Below, piece by piece: positions 58,681 to 64,000 of a DNA stretch of 64,000 nucleotides; the stretch's first letter is position 1, and every line of letters begins with the position of its first letter. The notes under the pieces were generated by a model, which saw only the letters and a list, made by a program, of their open reading frames with translations, was not told where the DNA came from and ran no database searches. The stretch lies in assembly GCA_017552615.1 (NCBI GenBank), contig JAFZPI010000043.1:62001-126000 (forward strand), in the 5' to 3' direction. Position numbers and translations under genes: made by a program. Origin of the DNA: Clostridia bacterium (lineage in GTDB: Bacteria; Bacillota; Clostridia; Christensenellales; Aristaeellaceae).

Positions 58681-59952
58681 TTACTGTTTCAAAGTGTCAA
58701 TCACACGCAGGGTCACCGTCAGTTCTACGTATTCGCCGCCTTCCGGGATCGAACCGCCGTTTTCCACCGCGTTCACCATGCCTTCCGCACGGAAGACCTT
58801 GATCGTCACGGTATCCCCGGCCCCGTGGTTCGCCACGGCGGACTGCAGCTCGGACGTGGTGTTCACGATCTTGCCGTCGATCTCCACGATGATGTCGCCC
58901 TGCTTCATGCCGGCCTCTTCCGCCGGGGAGTTCTCCTCAACCTGGCTGACATACACGCCGTAAGGGATCAGGCCCATCTGGATGGTGTAAGATGAAGGAT
59001 TCAGGCCCGCAATCGTGATGCCGAGACGCGGCTTGCCCAGCAGGCTCTCCGCCGCTTTCTCATCTTCCGCCTGGGAAGCAGGCTCCCCCTTCTGTGTAGC
59101 ATCGGCGCGATCGGTGCCGCCGTTCACGGCCTCCTCGATCAGCGGCTTGGCCACATTGATCGGGATGCACATGTTGATGCCGTCAATCGACGTGCTGCTG
59201 TAGAAAGAGGACGTATACTTCAGGGTCGGAATGCCCATCAGTTCGCCGGTTACGGAGAACATGCCGCCGCCGGAGTTGCCGCTGTTGATGTCAGCGTCCA
59301 CCTGGATCATCGTATTGGTGACCGAAGACCGGCGTCCGTAGCGGTCCGTGCTGGACGTGGAAATGGACCGGTTCAGGGCTGAGACCACACCCACCGTCAC
59401 CGTACCGTAGAACTCGTCACTGATCGGGTTGCCGATGCAGATGGCCCAGTCGCCGACCTGCAGAGTATCGCTGTCGCCCAGCTTTACGGCCGGGAGGTCA
59501 AGCTCCGGGCAGTACAGGACCGCCACATCCAGGTCTGTGTCATAGACGGCAAGAGTGCAGTCATACTCGCGCATGTTCTCACCATTCTCGTCCTGGACTG
59601 CGACCTTCAGCGTGGAAGCGCCTTCCACTACATGGTAGTTGGTGAGCACATAGCCTTCCGCAACGACCACGCCGGAGCCGGAAGCGTACTTGGTCTCCCG
59701 GGTCGTCTCGTTGCCGCGGCCCCAGCCATAGCCATAATTGTTATAGCGGACGATCTGGTAATTATTCACGCCCACCACGCTGCCGCGGACATCCTTGACC
59801 GCCTGGGTAAAGGGGCTCGTGACCACGACGGTCTCCGCCGCAGTCCCGTTTTCCGCTGTTGCCGCGCCAATCGTGGCAGCGCCGACATAACCACCCACCA
59901 TCGCGCAGACCAGAGCCAGCGCAACCAGTACAAACTTTGTCCTATTCTTCAT
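58681..59952 (-). CDS. S1C serine protease, HtrA/DegP-like
   Basis: 423 residues. An N-terminal hydrophobic anchor (about 5-27) is followed by a trypsin-fold domain. The catalytic triad is H107 (LTNYHVVEG), an aspartate in YDTDLDVAVL near 140, and S227 (INSGNSGGGMF). One PDZ domain (about 320-410) ends the protein, with GVYVSQVEENSPAEEAGMKQGD and IVEIDGKIVN. HtrA proteases degrade misfolded extracytoplasmic proteins. GGAGGTAAC lies before the ATG. A -10 box (TACAAT) lies upstream at about 60016 with no strong -35 match. Confidence 0.95.
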   Translation of the reverse strand: MKNRTKFVLVALALVCAMVGGYVGAATIGAATAENGTAAETVVVTSPFTQAVKDVRGSVVGVNNYQIVRYNNYGYGWGRGNETTRETKYASGSGVVVAEGYVLTNYHVVEGASTLKVAVQDENGENMREYDCTLAVYDTDLDVAVLYCPELDLPAVKLGDSDTLQVGDWAICIGNPISDEFYGTVTVGVVSALNRSISTSSTDRYGRRSSVTNTMIQVDADINSGNSGGGMFSVTGELMGIPTLKYTSSFYSSTSIDGINMCIPINVAKPLIEEAVNGGTDRADATQKGEPASQAEDEKAAESLLGKPRLGITIAGLNPSSYTIQMGLIPYGVYVSQVEENSPAEEAGMKQGDIIVEIDGKIVNTTSELQSAVANHGAGDTVTIKVFRAEGMVNAVENGGSIPEGGEYVELTVTLRVIDTLKQ

Positions 59953-60065
59953 AAACTGTTACCTCCGTTTCATCGGGATTCAATGGACAGCTTTCACTGT
60001 TCGGGATCATTGTAGCAGGCAGTTTTGACGAAGGTGTGAACAAAACGTAAATTTCTCGCCTGAAG

Positions 60066-60091
60066 CGAAAACGGGAGGGTCAGGCCTCCCG
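60066..60091 (-). terminator. Terminator overlapping the rimI stop codon
   Basis: Minus strand stem CGGGAGG...CCTCCCG (60072-60078 with 60085-60091) and a TTTT run (60068-60071). Its 3' arm lies beyond the TGA at 60080 and its 5' arm inside the last codons. It ends the tsaE-tsaB-rimI transcript compactly. Confidence 0.75.
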
Positions 60092-60577
60092 CAAAGTCTC
60101 CGGTTCCTCAAAGTCAGGGTCTACTTCCGGCATATGGTCACAGACCATCAGGAAGGCGTCCTCCCCGTTATCCTCATAATAGCGCTTCCGCCGTCCGACC
60201 TGGATAAACCCGAGTTTCTCATACATATGCTGTGCCGCAAGATTGCTCTCCCGAACCTCCAGGGTAGCATAAGCTGCCCCGAGATTTGAAAGATACTGCA
60301 GCAATGCCAGCGTCACCGCGCCACCGATCCCCTGTTTTCGGTATTTCTCCGCAACCGCAATATTGGTGATATGACTCTCATCCAAAATGATCCATGCTCC
60401 GGCAAATCCCACAACCTCGCCATCCAACACCGCCACAAGATACCGCGCGGCTACATTGCGGGTGAGTTCCCCCTCGTAATCGGCACGGGTCCACGGATGA
60501 GCAAACGTGGCCTCTTCGATGGCGACCACAGCGTCGAGATCGTCCATCGTCATACGGCGAATGATCAGGTCATTCAT
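60080..60577 (-). CDS. rimI: Ribosomal protein S18-alanine N-acetyltransferase (RimI)
   Basis: A 165-residue GNAT enzyme that acetylates an N-terminal alanine, classically of ribosomal protein S18. DLIIRRMTMDDLDAVVAIEEATF is the start, ITNIAVAEKYRKQGIGGAVTLALLQ carries motif A and LEVRESNLAAQHMYEKLGF the C-terminal helix. It overlaps tsaB by 8 bases, a neighbour pair common in Bacillota. Confidence 0.92.
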   Translation of the reverse strand: MNDLIIRRMTMDDLDAVVAIEEATFAHPWTRADYEGELTRNVAARYLVAVLDGEVVGFAGAWIILDESHITNIAVAEKYRKQGIGGAVTLALLQYLSNLGAAYATLEVRESNLAAQHMYEKLGFIQVGRRKRYYEDNGEDAFLMVCDHMPEVDPDFEEPETLREA

Positions 60578-61259
60578 GCTGCGCCTCCATGAGCCTGCGG
60601 TTGCGCTCCGCGCTGGGTGCCCGCAGATACAGGGGCATCAGCGTAAGATAATCCAGCGTTTCTTCTGCCTTCGCGGCAATCTCCGCCACCGTCTCCGGCC
60701 GCAGGTACGCAAAAGCGGGATCGGCAAAGACCGCCTGCTCCCCCATCAGATCACCAATCTCCTCACGGTGAACCGTCATTCCGTCCCCCGTGAAAAGAAC
60801 CTTTTGATTCATAGTCAAAAGTCTCTTCGCCAGCTCTGTCAAAGCGATCGGTTCATCCGGCGCGATGCGCATTCCATCCCGGAACAACGCCGCGTACACC
60901 TGCCCCGCACGGGCATCCTGCATCGGGCAGATAAGTCCGTCAAAACGCCCCACACCGAGCGCCATGGCCTCCAGCGCATTAACCGCCACACAGGGCTTTC
61001 CGCTGCCGTGAGCCAGCCCCTTGACAGTGCTCACGCCCAGGCGTACACCTGTAAAAGAACCCGGACCTACCACACAGGCAAGTCTGTCCATTTCGTTCAG
61101 GCTTAACCCCGTGAATGCAAAGGCCGCGTCCACCATGGGCATCAGGTTCACGGAATGGGTACGCTTGTTGAGGACTGTCTGGGAAAAGCGGATGATTCCG
61201 TCCGAAAAGATCGCCACCCCGCAGGTGGGACCTGAGGTATCGATAGCCAGGATGTTCAC
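60570..61259 (-). CDS. tsaB: tRNA threonylcarbamoyladenosine biosynthesis protein TsaB
   Basis: 229 residues of the ASKHA-fold TsaB family, the scaffold that joins TsaD and TsaE in making t6A37 of ANN-decoding tRNAs. The start MNILAIDTSGPTCGVAIF and the GPGSFTGVRLGVSTVKGLAHG block are diagnostic. It overlaps tsaE by 4 bases. The catalytic partner TsaD is not encoded in this window. Confidence 0.95.
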   Translation of the reverse strand: MNILAIDTSGPTCGVAIFSDGIIRFSQTVLNKRTHSVNLMPMVDAAFAFTGLSLNEMDRLACVVGPGSFTGVRLGVSTVKGLAHGSGKPCVAVNALEAMALGVGRFDGLICPMQDARAGQVYAALFRDGMRIAPDEPIALTELAKRLLTMNQKVLFTGDGMTVHREEIGDLMGEQAVFADPAFAYLRPETVAEIAAKAEETLDYLTLMPLYLRAPSAERNRRLMEAQHE

Positions 61260-61699
61260 AGGATCCCCTCCTCTATCTTCCGGAACGCTCCCCTGGGTGT
61301 CCAGAGAATCTCGCGGGTGGTTTCATCAATGGGTATGATGGTCACAAGCAGATGATTGTCCGGAATGGCTTCCGGGCATCGGGAAGGCCACTCGACAACG
61401 GCGATGCCGTCCCCGCCCAGGTACTCGTCCAGGCCCATGTCGTAGAGTTCATCGACACCGGAAAGGCGATACCAGTCAAAGTGGTACAAAGGGATCCGGC
61501 CTTCATCGTAGACGTTCAGGATTGTGAAAGAAGGCGAGGCAACGGGTCCCGAAATCCCCAAGCCGCGCGCAATGCCGCGCGTCAGTTCGCTCTTGCCCGC
61601 GCCGAGGTCACCCTCCAAAACGAGAACATCCCCCGGCAGAAGCTGCCGGGCCAGGGTCGCGCCGAGGGCTCGGGTCTCTGCGGGGGAATGTGTGATCAT
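61256..61699 (-). CDS. tsaE: tRNA threonylcarbamoyladenosine biosynthesis ATPase TsaE
   Basis: 147 residues. The Walker A motif EGDLGAGKSELTRGIARGLG and the SPSFTILNVY switch-like block are the family signature. ATP binding by TsaE cycles the TsaBDE complex. IPLYHFDWYRLSG and VEWPSRCPEAIP complete the fold. The gene heads the tsaE-tsaB-rimI unit. Confidence 0.96.
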   Translation of the reverse strand: MITHSPAETRALGATLARQLLPGDVLVLEGDLGAGKSELTRGIARGLGISGPVASPSFTILNVYDEGRIPLYHFDWYRLSGVDELYDMGLDEYLGGDGIAVVEWPSRCPEAIPDNHLLVTIIPIDETTREILWTPRGAFRKIEEGIL

Positions 61700-61725
61700 G
61701 GATAGGACCTCTCTTGCAAATCGGA

Positions 61726-62298
61726 TCAGCGGCTGGATTTGATCTTTCCCTTGAGGATGGGAGACAGCGGCTTGTAGATGAAGAAGGTGATCAGGGTCAG
61801 GCCGACCCCTTTGATCAGGTTGAACGGGATGATAAACGGAATGATGTAGGTCTCTGCGTTCGGAACATGATAGAACGGGAAGAGGATATAAACGTTCGCA
61901 ACGATCGCCGCCAGAACCATCGTAACGGTTCCTGCGATCATGCCGATCAGCGCGTTCGTGCGGGTCTTCTTGCCGTAATAAATCAGCAGAGCCGGTACGA
62001 TGAAAGCAAGCAGTGCAATGAAATCGGCAAGCTGGCCGACCCAGCCTCCGCTGGGATGAATCAGCAGACCAATCAGGTCTTTGATCAGCAGTGTCAAAGC
62101 CCCGGCAGGCAAGCCCATGGCGAAGCCCGCCAGCAGGACTGCCACACCGCTCGGATCAAGCTTGAAAAACGGCGCGGCCGGAAATATCGGGAACTCCAGC
62201 ATAGACAGGGCGGCGCCTAAGCCTGCCAATACTGCAATACGAGCCAGGTAGGGCGTCGTGAAAAGTTTGTTGAAGTTCGTCAGGTTACGATTTGTCAT
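61726..62298 (-). CDS. ribU: ECF transporter S component, riboflavin type (RibU)
   Basis: 190 residues with six hydrophobic segments, an energy-coupling-factor S component that captures a vitamin for a shared ATPase module. LEFPIFPAAPFFKLDPSGVAVLLAGF is the RibU-type pattern, and an FMN riboswitch precedes the gene, so the substrate is almost certainly riboflavin. No EcfA or EcfT genes are nearby, as expected for group II ECF systems. The start at 62298 follows GGAGGAGG; an earlier in-frame start overlaps the leader. Confidence 0.92.
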   Translation of the reverse strand: MTNRNLTNFNKLFTTPYLARIAVLAGLGAALSMLEFPIFPAAPFFKLDPSGVAVLLAGFAMGLPAGALTLLIKDLIGLLIHPSGGWVGQLADFIALLAFIVPALLIYYGKKTRTNALIGMIAGTVTMVLAAIVANVYILFPFYHVPNAETYIIPFIIPFNLIKGVGLTLITFFIYKPLSPILKGKIKSSR

Positions 62299-62324
62299 TG
62301 GAACGCCTCCTCCGAAAATGCGCA

Positions 62325-62355
62325 CGCCCCTGAAGCGACTTGCTTTTCAGGGGCG
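62325..62355 (-). terminator. Hairpin of the FMN-riboswitch expression platform
   Basis: On the minus strand CGCCCCTGAA pairs with TTCAGGGGCG (62346-62355 with 62325-62334), a perfect 10-bp stem. A short TTTT run interrupted by GCGCA follows. It lies between the aptamer and ribU and probably terminates or blocks expression when FMN is bound. Confidence 0.65.
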
Positions 62356-62376
62356 GAAATGCGTATTTCCAGCGCT

Positions 62377-62484
62377 CTTCTCTCATCCAGACTGTACTGT
62401 CGGCCCCGGAATCTCACCGGATCGGCCTGCATTCGCAGGTTCGCGGGCTATACCGCCGGTAGGGAATCTCACCCTGCCCCGAAG
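62377..62484 (-). promoter_or_regulatory. FMN riboswitch (RFN element)
   Basis: Minus strand shows the conserved RFN blocks in order: CTTCGGGGCAGGGTGAGATTCCC at the 5' end, ACCGGCGGTATAGCCCGCG, GATCCGGTGAGATTCC, and ACCGACAGTACAGTCTGG with ATGAGAGAAG at the 3' end. It binds FMN and would lower ribU expression when flavin is plentiful. Confidence 0.97.
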
Positions 62485-62532
62485 AAGCTTCATGAAGCGA
62501 TGCAATTGTGCGGCGGTCTCCCGCCGGGTTTG

Positions 62533-62561
62533 ATGATAACACCGATGGCCTTGCCTGTCAA
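62533..62561 (-). promoter_or_regulatory. Promoter of the FMN riboswitch-ribU transcript
   Basis: Minus strand TTGACA (62556-62561), 17 bases, TATCAT (62533-62538). Its -35 box covers the stop codon of galK (62558-62560). Confidence 0.75.
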
Positions 62562-63844
62562 GGCTCGATTTGCAGGGTATGCGCGCCGACTGGACGGATG
62601 TCCAGCACATGCGAAGCCCCGCACCCGAAGACATCGTCCATCGCGGTGACGAAACGATCCAGCCGGGCGATCGGCACAAAGTTCAGCGTCGTGCCCGCAA
62701 AGCCGCCGCCATGAATCCGCCAGGAACCCTCCTCGCCCAGCAATTCCTCCGCCATGCACAGGGCCAGGGACAGGCTTTGGTCACCCGGCTTGCACCATAC
62801 ATTCTGCAGATATTCAAACGAAGACCGGCCGCTTTCCTTGATTTCCCACAGGAAAGCCCAGAGATCATCCCGCCTGAGTGCGTCCACCTGACGCAGCACC
62901 CGCTCGTTCTCACGGAAGAAGTGCATGGCACGCAGGAGGGCGCGGTCCGGAACCTTCCCATACAGGGCCCGAAGGTCTGCAAAGAACACGTCCGGCATGA
63001 CTTCGCGCAGATACTGTTTCCCAAAGTGGGCAGCCACCTGCTTCATCTCCGCGGGGATCGCGGCATAATCCGATGTAAGGTCCGCGTGACTGCCGCCAGT
63101 CGCGACCACCACCAGCGCAAAGTCTTTGGCGGCAAAATCATAGGCAATGGGCTGCACATCCGGCTCATCACAGCAGAAGTCCACCGTCACCAGGCCACCC
63201 GCTGCGGACGCCATCTGGTCCAGTAAACCCGAAGGCTTCCCGAAATAAACGTTCTCGGCACGCTGTCCAATCTTCGCCTGCGTGACGAAGTCCATATTGC
63301 TATTTCCATACAGACGGTCAAAGATCGCAGCGATCAGCACTTCGTACGCCGCCGAGGAAGACAATCCGCTGCCCGAAGCTACAGTCGAGGTCATCACCGC
63401 GTCAAAGCCGCCGATGGCATGGCCTTCCGCCTGCATCCCCGCCGCAACGCCGCGGATCATGGCGGCAGAAGTTCCCGCTTCCTCCGCTACCGGATCCAGC
63501 CCGGATAAATCCACGGATTGCGGTGCGTGGCCTTCAGAGAAAACATTCACGATCATGTCATCCCGGGGCGAAACCGCCGCCAGGGTGTCCAGATTGGCCG
63601 CCGCCGCCAGCACCCGTCCATGGTTGTGATCGGTGTGGTTGCCGCCGATCTCCACCCGTCCCGGAGCACTGATGAGCCAGACGGGGCCTTCGGCGTCAAA
63701 CTGCTTTTCATGGCGGATCAGCACCGTTTTATGGCGGTTGAGCTGGGCGAGCATCTGCCCTTCCCGGTTCCCGTACAGCCAGCTGAACTGTCCCATCACT
63801 TCTGGGGTAGTGAGCTTCCCGATCATCTGTGTGTAGATGCTCAT
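62558..63844 (-). CDS. galK: Galactokinase
   Basis: A 428-residue GHMP-family kinase that phosphorylates galactose at C1 in the Leloir pathway. APGRVEIGGNHTDHNHG is the galactokinase sugar-binding signature, TSTVASGSGLSSSAAYEVLI the ATP loop, and WRIHGGGFAGTTLNFVP the C-terminal motif. The start at 63844 follows GAGGAGG and overlaps the stop codon of the upstream sugar-binding-protein-like gene (ATGA), so the two are coupled. galT and galE are not in the window. Confidence 0.95.
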   Translation of the reverse strand: MSIYTQMIGKLTTPEVMGQFSWLYGNREGQMLAQLNRHKTVLIRHEKQFDAEGPVWLISAPGRVEIGGNHTDHNHGRVLAAAANLDTLAAVSPRDDMIVNVFSEGHAPQSVDLSGLDPVAEEAGTSAAMIRGVAAGMQAEGHAIGGFDAVMTSTVASGSGLSSSAAYEVLIAAIFDRLYGNSNMDFVTQAKIGQRAENVYFGKPSGLLDQMASAAGGLVTVDFCCDEPDVQPIAYDFAAKDFALVVVATGGSHADLTSDYAAIPAEMKQVAAHFGKQYLREVMPDVFFADLRALYGKVPDRALLRAMHFFRENERVLRQVDALRRDDLWAFLWEIKESGRSSFEYLQNVWCKPGDQSLSLALCMAEELLGEEGSWRIHGGGFAGTTLNFVPIARLDRFVTAMDDVFGCGASHVLDIRPVGAHTLQIEP

Positions 63845-64000
63845 TTGCAAGCCTCCTCAAAGCGGTCTACGGCTCCCTGCCAGATGGCAATCACTTCATC
63901 CATCCCGAGTTCGGTCAATTTCGCACAGAAGGCGTTCCATCCCGCGTCATCCATGGATTCCTCGCCTGTCACGAACCAGGTCAGCTGATACTCGATATAG
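63841..64000 (-). CDS. C-terminus of a probable extracellular solute-binding protein (partial)
   Basis: The last 52 codons of a gene that enters from the right. The sequence around WFVTGEESMDDAGWNAFC and IAIWQGAVDRFEEACK matches the C-terminal end of family 1 extracellular sugar-binding lipoproteins (the LipO/YtcQ group) of ABC importers. The overlap with galK would place galactoside uptake and galactose phosphorylation in one operon. The rest is outside the window. Confidence 0.65.
   Translation of the reverse strand, partial: YIEYQLTWFVTGEESMDDAGWNAFCAKLTELGMDEVIAIWQGAVDRFEEACK

Overview
The window looks like chromosome from an anaerobic, high-GC member of the Clostridia (Bacillota). The evidence is: class III (anaerobic) ribonucleotide reductase as the only RNR genes seen, a ferredoxin-type aldo/keto reductase, strong AGGAGG-like ribosome binding sites with frequent GTG/TTG starts, TTGACA-17-TATAAT promoters, a monoderm-type division and wall gene set, and many small secreted proteins with plain Sec signal peptides. 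No rRNA, tRNA, CRISPR array or prophage was seen. Genus cannot be named from the sequence alone.

Layout. 1-1768: the start of a leftward secreted-protein gene with a consensus promoter, then a complete IS30-family insertion sequence (198-1754) with 29-bp perfect terminal repeats and an apparent 13-bp target duplication. 1773-5714: a leftward two-gene heterodimeric ABC exporter. It is preceded by a promoter, a 23-codon leader ORF with a strong ribosome binding site, and an intrinsic terminator just before the first gene. This is a candidate ribosome-mediated attenuator of the BmrB-bmrCD type and the most interesting regulatory system in the window. 5771-11217: a leftward polysaccharide pair, a triple glycosyltransferase and a DUF4214-methyltransferase. 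11238-20546: rightward metabolic and secreted genes (amidohydrolase, rlmH, a cytosolic ParB-like/BMP fusion, metallophosphoesterase, DUF1846, DUF6273, a PIG-L/phosphodiester-glycosidase fusion).

20695-27669: an envelope and division block (murA, J-domain protein, FHA-like membrane protein, FtsW/RodA, a penicillin-binding protein whose catalytic motifs are lost, a DivIC/FtsB-like protein), then ppx/gppA and HU. 27811-35018: ROK sugar kinase, Fe-S aldo/keto reductase, a TPR/DUF4037 pair, M42 peptidase, acetyltransferases and a Nudix hydrolase, including a DUF402-GNAT fusion. 35034-39276: an anaerobic dNTP-synthesis module, nrdG, nrdD with a C-terminal redoxin domain, and a thioredoxin-reductase-like flavoprotein, with two NrdR-like boxes at the nrdD promoter. 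39421-47387: GntR regulator, palindromic intergenic repeats, a secreted protein of unknown function, two GT2 glycosyltransferases, yajC, M16 peptidase, ruvX and ribF.

47512-52725: a small secreted protein beside apbE, rplS, a DUF3048 protein and a secreted amidase/LRR protein. 52750-55542: ddl and a membrane-anchored murF-like ligase, which would make D-Ala-D-Ala and load it on the muropeptide made from murA onward. 55547-61699: leftward housekeeping genes (alpha/beta hydrolase, GNAT, PfkB kinase, tatD, htrA, rimI-tsaB-tsaE). 61726-64000: a riboflavin ECF S component under an FMN riboswitch, galactokinase, and the C-terminus of a sugar-binding-protein-like gene. Flavin use recurs (RibU, RibF, ApbE, the flavoprotein reductase).
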